From Owenia fusiformis (Eukaryota; Annelida; Polychaeta; Sabellida; Oweniidae): DNA of 64,000 nucleotides. Below, piece after piece: positions 45,690 through 59,190 of the stretch. Both the position numbers and the translations under genes were made by a program. The notes beneath the pieces are model-generated. The model was not told the DNA's origin. It ran no database searches and saw only the letters and a program-made list of their open reading frames with translations. Positions within the stretch are counted from its first letter, which is position 1, and each line of letters starts with the position of its first letter. The stretch is taken from assembly GCA_903813345.2 (NCBI GenBank), contig CAIIXF020000080.1:62001-126000 (forward strand), given 5' to 3'.

Positions 45690-46540
45690 CGTTTGTCACA
45701 CATCCTAGTTTTCTGCATGAGAAAAATGCAAATTCTGCGCAGAAATTCTGCATGAAAAAGCCAAATTCTGCACCAAATTCTGCATGAAATCTAAAATTCT
45801 GCGCCAAATTCTGCACAGGGAAAAGTGAAATTTTGTGGTTCAAGTATGTGCAAAAAGTTAAATTCTTGCTAAAATCTGAGACTAACATAAAGCTAAAATC
45901 AATAATTTTCTCCAAAAAATGAATAATTCAAAATTCTTGAACTCCACTCATGCTGCTTTATTCAGCGATAATGGACAACTGCAGTAATAACATCAGATGC
46001 AATTTTAATCAATTAGCGACAAAACTTACCAAATGCTCACTTGTGAACTATCACGAAATTTGAAGTATCACGAAATTCCAGATCAATATGCAGGGAATTC
46101 AGATGTCGTTTATTTATATATGACGAAGTAAAACGCAAGAAGAAGTATGATTTATTGCGTTAGAATACAAAATAATACAATATTAAACATATTATTGCAA
46201 AACAATTACGAGGGACAGTCATCGGTTTCAAATTTCGTGATTATGTTAGACGCAGTCTTACCTCTAAGTGCAAAGGCGGAAGTTCGAGAATTTAAAACAG
46301 ATTTCAGATTTCCTCTTGAAAATCTGACAAAACACAAGTATCTGACAACAAACGAGCGGAGTCTTTGGGTGTTTAGGTGAGTGACAAATATGAGATGAGA
46401 TGGTTGACTGGAAAAATCATGTTTTCCGCGAAATTCCGTGCTAAAACAAAAATTCTGCAAAAAAATGAAAATGATAAATTTCTGCGGTTTTTCTGCGGCG
46501 ACGCGGAATCACGGAATACTAGAATGAGTGACAAACACTC
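45690..46540. mobile_element. Possible decayed element rich in AAATTCTGC
   Basis: GTTTGTCACACATCCTAGT near 45690 and an imperfect complement near 46515-46540 could be terminal inverted repeats. Just inside the left end, AAATTCTGC or its variants recur many times (45728-45820) and again near 46450. No TSD confirmed. Confidence 0.35.
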
Positions 46541-46544
46541 ACAT

Positions 46545-47575
46545 AATTCTTTTCAAAGACATCATGGTTTATTGCAGTCGAACTCCTGTGGTACACTGGA
46601 AACAATCCGGCGCGGTTGACACACGCGAGCAGGCGACAAGGTTGCCCCAGCGTAATTAACGGTTTGAGTGTGCTTGGATTAACTGCTTCGTGTTGAAAAC
46701 GCATGAGCGTATATTTTGCAAGCATTGGCTCTTTGTTCTTTTTCGTGATATCTACTGTAGGGTAATACTTATTATATATTATGCAAAACACTAGCCCACG
46801 GACAGTTCAAAAACGCAGCCTTAAATTCATTTGGTGGTTGAACCTAAAATACATACAGTCAGAAAACACCTAACATACATTGTTACATAATATAAGACCA
46901 AAACCTAAGACAAAAGATGGAAATTACAGGGCGATATATTCAGACGATAATGTAGAACTATCATGCTTTTTATAGGACAAATGAATGAAGGAGACATCTA
47001 TATTTGATCCAATATTGTTTACTTCCCATACAGACATAATTACACTTGCCGCGACATCTATGAAAACATATTCGAAACACATGCATTAAAAACAATGTTA
47101 CTAATATAGTACCAAACTCTTTTTGAATCCTATAGAAATGTACATGTATACGTGTCTGTCATATGTAGCCGAAAACCGCTAATTCATTTTTCTCTATATC
47201 CTTGCGAATTTATTGTCCAGTCAATCAGAACACGACACGCTGATATTTAACAGGAATGGGATTATCAATTAGGCCCGGGCAATAAGGCCACATGAAGATA
47301 TCCCCAAATTAAGCCCGAACTCTACATAGCGATAACTCATAATCTCATAGTGACTAATCCCCAATTTAAGCAGAAAAAATGTCAGGTTATTTTCATTTTC
47401 ATTTGAGTTACATATCTCACACAGACACCATAGGGCGTATACGTGTGGTAGGATAATGTAACTTGATATTCTAAGGTAGAAACAGCTACCCGTATTAATC
47501 TGACAGGAACTGGTATCTTTATCCTGGCTAGAACCACAAACAGTTCAAGCCAGCACGGGCCTTCTAATCATCTTA
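46545..47575. other. Intergenic, nothing recognised
   Basis: AT-rich DNA upstream of the LLTP promoter and downstream of the mosaic gene. No long frame, splice-supported exon or RNA gene seen. Confidence 0.4.
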
Positions 47576-47580
47576 ATATG

Positions 47581-48941
47581 CACCCCCTGGTATAAGTGTG
47601 GACAGTTTTTTGAAGCAATGACGAAATGTGTGGACAAAGCCCGGCAAAACGGTATCGTATTAATACCTCGCTAATCAAAATAATATTCTTTTTATATTCC
47701 TAACGCACTAAGCCAGTAAATTCGCTAAAAGCACAACCAAATGAGAGTAAAAACTTAGTAAGAACAAAAAATTGCGCTTAAACCCATTAATTGTTGAGAT
47801 CTTGTAAGTTAAAGTTGCAAAACCATGTTAGTTTTTTGAAAATTCAGATTGTTTTCACTGCTAGTAGGATTATCTCACATTATTTCTAGTTTAATATTTG
47901 TAAGATGTGTCGAGCTTATCGAATTGTCGGTTAAAGATGTTATAAAATAGCAATCATAATATGTTCTTAGCTTGTTTTTAGCAAAACTCACAACTAGATT
48001 TTAATATTTTAACTACAAAGCTAGATAATTTCCCTAAAAAATATTTCGAATATAGGAACTGTTCATCTGAAATGTTGTTATTATTGTGTACTTTTTGGAG
48101 TCATGTCACCATGGCAGTTTTGACGTGCCACAAATTCAAGTTATTCTTGAGTCAAATCTGAATATTGTTGTCGAAACCTACTTGAAAAGTTTAATTGCCT
48201 TTGACCAAGGATACATGTTCTATGTAGTATTCAACCGTTGAATTTAATTTACTATAATCAACCTACCTCTAATCTTATCATATCATTCTTTCCATGAAAG
48301 AAAACTCATCGGTTCTAAAGACATTGTTGAAGCCACGTCGATATTTGTGATTACCTCGTTTGTCTAAAAATCTAAAAGGTTAAGAAAAAATGTTCCGAAT
48401 TCTTCTTTAGAAAATTCAAATCAAAACTTGTATCCCAATTGTGTGTCAAAATACTACCACTCGATGTGAGGTTCGTAGAAGCACTGCTCCTTTGATTTAT
48501 ATAATAATATATATGGATGCACTCGCACATGTTTATATACATCACAACATTGTCCATACACAAAAAAAATATTGACAAATCACTCATAAACAGTATTATA
48601 TAAGCGCTGGGTTATGGTTCCTCAGAGGATGTTTATTGACTAAAAAAACAAAAAAATAAGGAGAATTCCAAAAAATACTGAACATTATTTTAATGTTTTT
48701 GTAAAATCGCATTTGACTTTCAATTTCATAATAATCACACTGTAATTTGACCGTTTTTGGGGTTTACATTGATAGGTGTTCATTGACACACCATCAAAAT
48801 ATTTTACCAAGTATTGGCATTACAAGGCGTTCAAATATGAAATATAAACATACCTTCCCTCCAAGACCTCCATTTTGCCGGGCTTTGTCCACACATTTCA
48901 TTATTGATTCAAAAAATTGTCCACACTCATACCAGGGGGTG
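47581..48941. mobile_element. 1.36-kb element, CACCCCCTGG ends, 5-bp duplication ATATG
   Basis: Terminal inverted repeats of about 72 bp (CACCCCCTGGTATAAGTGTG... and complement ending 48941). ATATG is duplicated exactly at 47576-47580 and 48942-48946. Again a CAC-start with a 5-bp duplication, but the heptamer differs from the 29.5-kb element. No transposase is seen. Confidence 0.85.
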
Positions 48942-49144
48942 ATATGTAGTTACAATTCAACTTAATAAAATCCAACAAGATAAAAAATTTGTTATTTGTT
49001 AGTTTTGGTGTAATATTGAAAAGAAATATCATAAATTGACCCAGTGACACAGTTGTCTGTTAGACCCGGATGTGGACCGGAAGTGTTACGTATCGTCGAC
49101 GTAGCCACCATATTGAAAGCATCCAACACATAGAAAAATGCCTA

Positions 49145-49776
49145 CAGGGTGTCCCGAAAGTATGCCCCCCCCCCCTAGGCAGACATATTCCAGTGTCCTC
49201 ATAGTATGTGTCATATATCATTTAAAAGCTTATCCAAGGTTACATTGATTTGCCAAGTATCATGGTTTAACTCCCAAATTGGAAAAAGTTACAGTCATTT
49301 TAAAAGTTAGTGTTTTGTCAAAATAAAGTTCAATTTTACACCACATCACTAGTCAATGAGTCCCCCCTTGGCCATGTTCACAGCAGCAATTATTTTCAGA
49401 TATGACTTTAAAAGCCCTTCAAATAGGGGTGTGCAATTTTATAAATCTCTTAAAACCTGTTAAGGAACTTTAGAAGAGTTTCCTTAAAGTTTCTACCCTC
49501 ACCGTTCTCTTTTTCCAACTCAATATCCATCCGACCCGAAAATAATCACTGCTGTTAAAATGGCCCGAGAGGACACATTGACTATTGATTTGATGTAAAA
49601 TTTTGATCAAACACTAACTTTTGAAATGCCTGTAATTTTTTCACATTTGAGAGTTGAACCATGATACTTGCCGAATCAATGTAACTTTGGATAAGCTTTA
49701 AAATGATATATGACACATACTATGACAACACTGGTATATGTCTGCCTAGGGGGGGCCATACTTTCGGGACACCCTG
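49145..49776. mobile_element. 632-bp MITE, CAGGGTGTCCCGAAAG ends, TA duplication
   Basis: CAGGGTGTCCCGAAAGTATG at 49145 and its complement ending at 49776, both beside TA. Inverted homology continues inward through the central Cs (CCTAGGCAGACATAT). Tc1/mariner-type ends. Confidence 0.88.
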
Positions 49777-49789
49777 TACAGTAAAATTT

Positions 49790-51955
49790 AAATGTTTGGA
49801 ACTACTTTGAATCTAAAAAAATAAGCAATTAAAGGACCATATTGAAACAGAATATGTAAAAATAGAAACATTTATACATGTCCTAAGTTTTGTTTTTTAG
49901 TTTATTTTGTAGTTTAGCTATCACATCTGTGGCCTCTTTTATTTTGATGCTTCTCTCCCATGTTATTTTCGAAAAAATTAACATGGCTGAAACTCCCTAA
50001 ATTACAAAAGGCCACGTGACTGCTTTGCTGGGCATTATAGATAACTATCTGAAATATACAAAAGTTAGGACTTGTATATGGTTCCATTTTTTTCCATATA
50101 CTGTTGCAATATAGTTGTTTGATTGCTTATCTTTTAAATTAAAATTGTACCAAACATTTAATATTTTACTGTATTGTATTGTGCGGTAAATTACTCCAAT
50201 ATTTCAATGGAGAGGATAAGCTATGGATAAGGTTCCACCTAGTTCCAGATCTGGAGTGGGCGAAGGGAAAGAGACATATTGTAACTTTGTAAGGGCCTGG
50301 CTGACAAATATAAGACGTGTTGGGATGGACAGGCATCTCCTTCAAAAATACAGACCAGAGTTGTTATTTGTTCCCAATTTAGATCTAGTCAAGATGTTTT
50401 GAGCGGGAGTTCTGCACTGATGCCGGGGTGCACCCCACAGAAAAGGAAGTAAAAGAGGATATAACATCCTCCATATTTTCACACAATAAGCCCATGAAAA
50501 CGAGCAATCTGGTCGCAAAAATGAACTGAACCAGGTAATCGGCGATTAGGTCGACGTCATTTTGAAAGAAATGTATATGAAAAAATAAGTTTGAAGTGCA
50601 TCGTAGGCTCGCACCATGTCTTTAATAACTTTATAACTTCATAAATGTTTAGGAAATAAAATATATAGTCTAATACAAACTTTTAAATTGTTTGTTGTCT
50701 CCTGTAAATACAACAAAAAGACATTTCCATGACCGAAATGACGAGGGACATTCAGACTATTCATGACGGGAAAATCCATTATAATATCTGCCGTATATTT
50801 CTTACAGAGAGTCAAAAATTCGATAGATAGCTGCCATTCGTCATCTTAATTAATAAAAGATCCTAAATTGTGTTTAACCTGAAGCAAAACTTCATTGACA
50901 ACATAAGTTAGTGTAATAAAAATGCAGTTTAATTAACCAAACCGGGAATATTTTACGTTGAACGAAATGACGTGTGATTTTGTTCAATTCTTAATTGGTC
51001 CTTTGATATAGTGTCTTAGGCTTCAAACTTGCTATTTCTACTTTCCATGTGCTCCAATTGCTTATGGCACGAAGAAGGTTACTTATTTTGTGAATTTGAG
51101 AGGATATTTACGATTTAGATTGGTGTTGTTTTTTACTTTTTTCCGATCTTCTTTTATTTCAGGCCGTTTTCCTTACAGTTTTACCACAAGTTTAGTGATA
51201 AATCCTGAGAGGAAATTCATTCTTCCTACTTCGATTTATTGATTCCAGTGGATTTTACATATGTGGCATTGCCATTCACAACGGCGGATTAATAGGTGAT
51301 TTGTACTGGGGTAAAATGGCGCGTAGTTCAAATGGTTGATCGGACGACTATTTAGGAAGTCAGCTCATCGGGAACGGAAATTGTATTCACTTTAGAATTT
51401 TCCGGCACATAGAAATCAGTCGATTGCACATTTGAGGGGTGTTACGATGATAATCAAGGTATGAAGACTAGCTTCAAGTTTCAGTTTACATTCGTGTTTA
51501 TAGCTTCAATATGACCGCACATGGCGCATTCTTTGAGCCAATCAAAATGCTCGAATTTGTTGAATCTATGTGACGCGACTCATGAATATTCAAAGCTACT
51601 TAAGTCCAGGTAATGGCGACTTCCATAAACCACATGAAGATCAGTACCTCAAAATTAATTCTAACACTTATATCTCCCAATGCATTTGATGATCGTCGTC
51701 CATACCCAGCTAATGTTTTTTAGAATGAACTTATTATCTGATAAATCCTTTTTTCTTGAGGTTAACTCGCATTTAAGTGTTTCATAGAATTATAGTCACT
51801 ATCTATTATCTTATTATCTTAGGGGAAAATATCCCTAGATCGGTAGAATAGACACAAACGGATAGGGATTATGCCTGAATTGCCAACTTGTATTGAACTA
51901 AACCCGCCTTGCAGCTTAATAATTTTCATTGATTCAAAAGTTCCTGTCGAACATG
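49790..51955. other. Intergenic, nothing recognised
   Basis: AT-rich with no coding frame above background. Confidence 0.4.
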
Positions 51956-51969
51956 TTCATACAGACGGT

Positions 51970-52484
51970 GTTACGCGGAATATGGCATATATCCATGGTT
52001 GCGCGGTATTTGTTATACGGGTGAATATGCCATACTCACCTGCGGTCATGGTACATTCCGCTTGTGAGATACATAGACTTCAGTGAATACCCGATACTCA
52101 CCTGCATATACCGCAGGTGAGTATGACATATACCGCAGGTGAAAACGTGATACAGAGAGCCTTGATTTGATTGGTAGCAAGAATCGACTCTGGATTTATT
52201 GAGTAAGCTTGTTACGTGATATTGCTGGGTGATACTTCTGCATTTCTTGATATATTCAATGCACTGTACTGTTGATTCAGTAAACATTACATAATGATTT
52301 ATAAACTTTTACCAGTTATTTCAATAGATGCAATTGACAATTGCGTACTTCGTATGCGTATTGCGTTCTCATTGGTTAGTGAGTATACCATATACCGCAG
52401 GTGAATCTGTCATACACCGCAAGTGAATATGCAATATTCGTTGCGGACTATGACATTATATTTGTATCGTGTTTACCGCCATTA
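51970..52484. mobile_element. Intact palindromic MITE, 9-bp duplication ACAGACGGT
   Basis: GTTACGCGGAATATGGCAT to ...TTTACCGCCATTA. ACAGACGGT occurs directly outside both ends (51961-51969, 52485-52493). It is packed with CATATACCGCAGGTGA in both orientations. A 9-bp duplication is characteristic of Mutator-like elements; no transposase is present. It is the reference copy for the split element at 31.9/38.7 kb. Confidence 0.85.
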
Positions 52485-52717
52485 ACAGACGGTTCTATGT
52501 AACGATCACCATCGATTATTTTGAATGTGGTCCCAACAAATCCAATACTCTCAAATAATGCCCATTATGAAAGGGGCATAAAAAGTACATCCTTGAAGGG
52601 ATACTTCAAATTGCCATGTTGTATAAAATGGTATTTCGGAGTAATTAAACGTGATATTTCTTAGTTCTAGCAATTCCAGTTAACGGGTCATATCAATTTG
52701 AATGTCTTTTTCTATTT

Positions 52718-52752
52718 GAATGATATGATATGATTTGATATGATATGATCCT
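52718..52752. repeat. (ATATG)n microsatellite
   Basis: Short run of TGATATGATATGATTTGATA type, about 35 bp. Confidence 0.85.
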
Positions 52753-53202
52753 TTATTTCCTCCAATTTGGAGAGCATATTAATACAAATACAAGTTATTA
52801 AATTACAATATGTACATTACATACAATAAAACGGTGAAATGAGTAAGATAAGGGGATATTTGCTTACAACGTGAGTTCTTTAAGCATGGCGCTGATTTGA
52901 TTGGCGCAAATGTTAATAAATGCCCAAATGTTCAAATGTTCAATGCCTTCAACCTGCTTGGCCTTAAACTTGTGGAAATCATCAAGTTGAATAATGACCA
53001 GGGGCGGAGTGTAGAAAAAGGTCCTTGTGTTCAACAATTAAAGGACAACTGAAATAGCTTTTCTCAACTTGCAGCTACAAAAATGCGGTTTTCTCCATTG
53101 TAAGCCCAACGTAGAGTTCTTGCGATAGCCATTAAAAAAATAAATGTTAGATAATTGCTAACGGTCATGAATAACGAAATAAAACTAACCGATCAATCAA
53201 AT

Positions 53203-53396
53203 TGGCCCCCACGTGATAAGTAACGTCATATACAAAATATAGCTTTGGTTTATTGGTTCCTTAGGAATCACAACGTCACGGCAACCATAGGATTGTAGTG
53301 TAAACCAAAACAAAACATTTTGGCATTATGACGTTATTTGCCACGTGGGGACCAGTGAGAGATCACGTGGGGGCCAATAACGTCACAACCAATTCG
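53203..53396. repeat. Fold-back with CACGTGGGGGCC arms
   Basis: GGCCCCCACGTGATAAGTAA at 53203 pairs with TTATTTGCCACGTGGGGACC ending 53351. A second partial arm (CACGTGGGGGCCAATAACGT) follows at 53364-53383. MITE-like, about 150-190 bp. Confidence 0.65.
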
Positions 53397-53540
53397 AATA
53401 TTGCTTATTAAGCAGCTATAACGATCGTTAGAGTGAAATAGTTTTCGCACTTCTAATGAGAAAACATGTCCAAATACATTTATCAAATAATTATATTGAT
53501 TCCTTTAGGTTAAAAATACCATTTCATATCTGCTTTAAAA

Positions 53541-54070
53541 CTCTTCTAAAAATTTCTCCATCTAAAATGTCACTCGACTTTTTGGCAATTAAAAGTCCCT
53601 GCCTGCATTTAGTAGTCATATATTGTCATGTGCATAATTTTGAAACCATATCCTAATTATTTCACAAACCCTTTGTTGATTCTGCCATAGTTTCCAATTT
53701 GTAAACAGCATTTAGCCTTTTTAATTGGGAACTTTTTTGAAATTTTCAAAATGGCTGCCATGTGATTCCAGAATTAACATGAGTGTGACGTGACATCACA
53801 GTTGCTCGTTCCTAGGTAACAACAAGATCACAATTGCTCGTTTCTAGATAGCAACAAGATTTTTGATAAAATGGCACAGAATTACCCTGATTAACACCCT
53901 TAAAATCCGATTTTCAAAGAATATATTTGGAGAAACAATAAAAGGTAAGTGGAATAAATTAGAAGATGGTTTCAAGTTACCACAGAAGTCAATTTGAAAC
54001 TCAAGCATGCTTTCTTTGACTCATAATCACAAAAAAGTCGAGTGACATTTTAGATGGAGAATTTCTTAGA
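53541..54070. repeat. Inverted-repeat element, AGTCGAGTGACATTTTAGAT arms
   Basis: About 40-bp inverted ends at 53541-53582 and 54031-54070 (complement of AGTCGAGTGACATTTTAGAT and the sequence itself). The interior is unrecognised. Confidence 0.65.
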
Positions 54071-54199
54071 TATTCCAGTTCACTCAACTCATTTAATCAA
54101 TCAATTACATATATTCTGTTTAGTATAGTTTGTTACACAATGTTTATATGCCTGGGAATAAAACACGTCGATTCTATTATTTGCCTAATAATCTATTTC

Positions 54200-54817
54200 G
54201 TTGATAGAAGTCGGTTTCAACTGTAATAATAGAAAGGACATGTTCAAGCTGAAGACTGGACCCCCTTGTCCTCTTTATGTTTTACTAAAATCTAAGACCT
54301 CTACTTTAGAACTTTTCAGACTATTTAATGCAAGAATGAGAAGTTCTATAGCTTTAGTTCCACGTATTGTATGGAATGGTAGACATATTCGAATGCCTTA
54401 TTTCAGTAGAATCTGTGAATATATCAAACTTGCCTGTCTCCAATTTCAATTGGCTTTATTCTTAGTTTGATTTCTTGTAGCCCCAAAAACTATATTCGAT
54501 CCGATGTATGTAGTTTCCAACTTGGCTTAAATGTTTTAAGTTTGGATAATACATATATAAAAAGTGTTTCGTTTGATGGTCCACCCATTGACTTTTCTAG
54601 TAAGTTAAATCCAAAATCCAGTCTTGAGATGTTGGGTGATAAGTCATTTATTGGTATATTTGTCAACAAACCATGCTCATTATTTTCACTTTGATAACTG
54701 TATACGTACACATTTGCAATACTTTGAATCCTTGCAAACATCGGACAGTTCATGTAGGTGATTATCGGCTCCCATCGCAATTGTCAACGGTAGGACGATA
54801 TATATCAAACGCGCCAT
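54200..54817 (-). pseudogene. Decayed leucine-rich-repeat (Toll-like) protein gene, N-terminal part
   Basis: ATG at 54815-54817 opens a signal peptide (MARLIYIVLPLTIAMGADNH) followed by a cysteine cluster V-C-x5-C-x-C, as in an LRR N-cap. After a frame change come GLLTNIPINDLSPNISRLDF and GFN, the classic first LRR (G-L-x-x-I-P ... N-I-x-x-L-D-x-x-x-N). Another shift gives YPNLKHLSQVGNYIHRIE, and further down ALNSLKSSKVEVLDFSKT, which is LRR/TLR-like. At least two frameshifts and several stops. The order and strand are consistent with one decayed gene. No TIR domain is in the window. Confidence 0.6.
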
Positions 54818-55361
54818 TGTTACGCAAACTGAGTTTAAACTTAGTCATTTATTTACAATTTATAATCTGTTTTCCACAATGGGATCGTATCTTCCTTCTA
54901 AAAGGGGAAACAACATATTATCAAATGATGACTAATTGTATATCATGGGGTACCATAAAACCATCGGTTATTGGTCATTGTGATATGATACTAATGAATC
55001 CGAAAAGTCACACGAGACTGAACATTATTGAGCAGCGGAAGCATTTTACCAGGAAATGCCGAGACCATATTTAAGTGAATGACCTATACTCTCACCATCT
55101 GGTCGGGGTTCGAAAAAATTTGACAGGTTAGAGAATACAAGTCGTTTTTGATTGCAAACTGCAATATGGCTAGTTTGAGATGTTTTTGGTGTCAAACGAA
55201 AGTAAGTAGTTCTGAATTCGCGATATTTCATAAACTAAGCCATGTTGGAATAATCAGTTTTATATTGATATATGTGAGGTGGATATCGGATGAAAAGGAA
55301 ATTAAATAAATTATCTTCCTCATTTTATAGTGAGTAAGTAAACCCCTCCCCAATGCATATA

Positions 55362-55985
55362 CAGGGTGGGCTAAAAAATACCCAAATGTAAAGATGAATG
55401 ATTCATATGGTTTATCTTAAACCATGTCATGTATTGTATATTATTTTAAAGATAAATCAGTTCTTAACATTATGACACCATCCGATTGAAAAACTTTTGT
55501 TTTCTTGTGAAGTTACAGGCTCAAACTGACACTAGGGGTGTCATTAGTGACAAAAAATCAGAAAATGAAAATTCAAAAATGTACACCCGTATTACAGTCA
55601 CAGCTACACTGAATATGCCTGACTAAATCCTTATAAATTTATTCAAAAGTAATACACAATCAATATTTATTGATAAGATATATTGGTGAATATTTGACTT
55701 AACTTGTATAAATGAACATCTTTTGATGGTGCCAAAGTTCAAATTTCCCTACATTTTCCACAATTTGAAATCCGCAGTGAATACCTTTTTGGTTGCTCAT
55801 GACACCCCTGGTGTCATTTTTAGCCTCTAACTCTTCAATAAAGCTACAGGTTTTCAATCAGATGGTCTCACATTTTGAGAAAATGATTTATCTTTAAAAT
55901 GATATATTTATACATTGCATGAGTTAACATATATAATATGATATTTATCTTTAAACTTGGGTATTGTTATTTTTGGTCCACCCTT
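55362..55985. mobile_element. 624-bp MITE, CAGGGTGGGCT ends, TA duplication
   Basis: CAGGGTGGGCTAAAAAATAC at 55362 and an imperfect complement ending 55985, beside TA on each side. The arms pair inward (TTTTCAATCAGATGG near 55852 with its complement near 55483). Related in ends, but not interior, to the element at 4286-5376. Confidence 0.8.
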
Positions 55986-55989
55986 TATT

Positions 55990-56766
55990 TTGAAATTGCC
56001 TTTATTCTGCCTTGGAGATCAAGATATCCTGTTTATACAAATTCTTTTTGCATCTTGAATGTCATATAGTGTCTGTGATTTTATCAAAATTTGGGAAACA
56101 TATAGGATATGTGCTACCCCTAAACACTCGGTGCGGATATGCAAATTGATAAACAGGGAACTTTAGTATTTGATGATGGATGGATCGTATAAAAAGATTT
56201 CATGAAAAGAATTCTCGCATTACTAATTGTTATTTGGTTCAAAAGTTTACTATTTATATTTTCTATTTTATTAAAGTGTCAAGAGTCATAACGAAACAAA
56301 TACAGTGCATAAAAAGCATGGTGAGATAAATGCTACATTTTATTGCAATCTACATGTTCTTTTGTCCTCAAATTAGAAAAAATTGAGATCCTCTATTTTC
56401 TAATGAGGAAAACATTTTGAAAAATCGAGGAGATTAGCTGCTAATTCGTTTATCGATCTAATAGACATTTTTTACTGTTTTTTTTGCCAAAGTTGAATAT
56501 TATTTTGCTCTTATCTAAAATAAGAAATTTTAGTCCAACAATACTTCTCAATTCAAAATAAAGTTCTCTCAATTCGTTTGCAATACATTACACCAGGTCT
56601 TTTCATATTTCTAAGACATCAGGTCTTTTTTCGGTCATATTTATCCATGACATTGAAAAATATATAGTCTATATTTCTTACAAAAACATGTTGAAACCGA
56701 ATGAATAACTTGATCAAGGTGATAGATTGATTACTACGATGGCCTCTTTTAAAAAAGAATATGATC
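55990..56766. other. Downstream of the mosaic gene; nothing recognised
   Basis: Contains the 3' UTR of the minus-strand gene, with no distinct polyadenylation signal that I can single out. Confidence 0.35.
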
Positions 56767-59190
56767 TTAGTTATCATAGTTAAATGATAAAATGGTCGAC
56801 GTGTAAAACCCAGCTTCGTTAATTGCAGTCACAGTCAAATGATGTTCAAGCGAATTATCTACAGCATAAAGTGTGAATGACGTCTGCTTTGTTTCAACCC
56901 ATTTCATGATGTCACTTCCGCCAGGATTTGTACCAATAGTAAGTTCGTAATAAAGGTCGCTGTCGGATATGAATACACCTTCCCACAAAAATCGAACAGT
57001 AGTTTCTTCCAGCCATTTATGAGAAATACGATTACCTGAAATCAGATGATCAAAAAGTGTACGAATTTGAAGAAAATCCGACAATTTGTTTTCCTGGAAC
57101 TGTAATGGCAAAAAAACGGGACGCCGACACAATCATTATTACGATGACTGTCACTAAACCATCATGAAAACTAATGACACTAGTACTATATCTAGTAGTG
57201 CGATGAAAACGGACATACAGCATTAAATAATGTAATAGTATAACTAAATACCCGTTATATTAGGAGGACGTGTATCTGTGGTGAGCATTAATTGAACGCC
57301 GTCACTGACACCTCCGACCATGTCAACAGCTTTGATATTTACCTGAAATAAAAATTATCAATGATTGGATGTACCAGGTAATGGTATTAACAGAAAGCAC
57401 AAAGGAGCGAGGACTGTAGAGTGATGGTTGGCATTGATCAATAAATGTAGACAGTGTCTCATAAATCGAAACCGGCTGGTGACGTTACAAACATAATGTT
57501 GTTTTCATATGTATTCATCAGTGACACATATCTTATCTATTTTAAAGTAGAAAGTTCCCTTTAACTTAAATATTATCAGTTTTAGTGGTTCACTTTTCAT
57601 ATTACCCTTATGTATCTAATAGTTATGCAAATTAATATATGTCCATTAAAAGGAAATATTATCTGTCCAATACAAGTAAAGACATTTCACTTTTTGTGAT
57701 TTTATAACAATTTTATAACATTTTCCCCAAATTGACTGAATTTTGAATATTTAATGGTGTAAAGCAAGATTATTTCTACTCGCATCTAGTCTATTCTGTT
57801 TAGTCTTCTTCATTCTTCTAGATCTTCTATAGGACGTACTTATTAGAACGAACTATGTTGACATGTTAAGAATCTTCAGTCAAATGCCATACATTTGTGA
57901 AGAAACAGTCACATCAACATAAACGGGTTTTTATAAACTCTAGTATCCAATCGTATATGCATTACCGTATAATGGCTGTTTTGTTGTAAAGTCAGTTCTT
58001 CCACTGTCATCTGCTGACGTCCATTGTTAACAATCTCATATATTGTGCCATTCACATCACCATTTGTCATTCCGAGGTTCACCTTAAAAAATGATCAGTG
58101 AGGCTGATGTAGGTTTTATAAATTAAGACCAACAAACGTATGCTGAGTACATGTTTATGAATTAAGCCCGATAAACAATACTAAAAAGCTGCACGTTATG
58201 TTCGATTTCTTTATTGTGTTAATGTAAAATCTGAAGTGAACCTGATAGTAATCGATGTGATTTGTTGACTTCTTGAATCCGTCCCATTTAAATCGAATTG
58301 CATGAATGTCATTCTGGATCCGATCGCTACATGCAAAATGTGACATTTTGTTTGGCAGGGATTCAATCAGGGCGTGTGACACATCTGGAGGCTCTGATAT
58401 AACCGTGATTCCAGTTGACGATGTCTGGCTCCAAAGACCAAGTGTGTTAAAACAACGCACATTTGCATAAACCTTGGTACCGTGTTTAAGGTTGGCATGA
58501 TTTGTAGAGTTAAACAGCATGGGGTTTCCAGAAAACAGAATCTTTTTGAAATCTGTGATATCTGTTAACTCGGGAGAATTACCTACAATCATAACGTGTA
58601 CGCTTAGATTGAACGCGTACTAATCTAGTATGTTCACTTTTCAGTTATCTAGAATTTGCACAACATGAATCACATTTAATTTGAATGTTACTGATATTCA
58701 ATTTACCGAATGCAACAGTGCAATGGCTAATCGTTGTTTCATCATCCTCAACGTCCCACTTGGCAATCAAAACCTGTCCACTTTGGTACCCGGTATCTGG
58801 AAACAATTTTATTTTATTTTATTAAACCAGGCATTAAGCACATTTCTAATGATATCTGTATCTTAATTTTCCCAAATATCCCTACTAAACACTCTTTTGA
58901 GCATAATCAAGAAAGATTACTATGATGATAACCCTATACATATACTTGTACCAAGTGTCGCATTGTCATACCATTATCTTTGCTGTGCGATACAATTCCG
59001 ATAACAGGAGGTGTTCGGTCAATCACGATGGGTTCAGCATATACAACGCTCATCAATCCTGCATTATTGCGCACAATCAGTGTCACATGTACCAGCATGC
59101 CATGGACCAGATGAAGCTTCGTGTTGATTCCATACGACTTCCTACCGACACTTACATACCCTTGAAGCTGGGTTCCACCTTGTATAAGTC
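56767..59190 (-). CDS. Mosaic protein 3' exons 58972-59190 to 56767-57035
   Basis: Six exons carry the last FN3-like units: LHLVHGMLVHVTLIVRNNAG with VIDRTPPVIGIV; GYQSGQVLIAKWDVEDDE; KHGTKVYANVRCFNTLGLWS with RFKWDGFKKSTNHIDYYQ; VNLGMTNGDVNG; VNIKAVDMVGGVSDGVQLML; and finally DLYYELTIGTNPGGSDIMKW to the stop at 56767-56769. The I-D-Y-Y-Q-V-N-L-G join is what an FN3 C-strand should look like, so the weak GTTCAC donor at 58241 is accepted. No C-terminal membrane segment or GPI-like tail is seen. Confidence 0.85.

Noticed and set aside
54201-55074. Plus-strand frames of 75-133 codons
   Set aside because: Antisense to the decayed LRR gene; no domain of their own.
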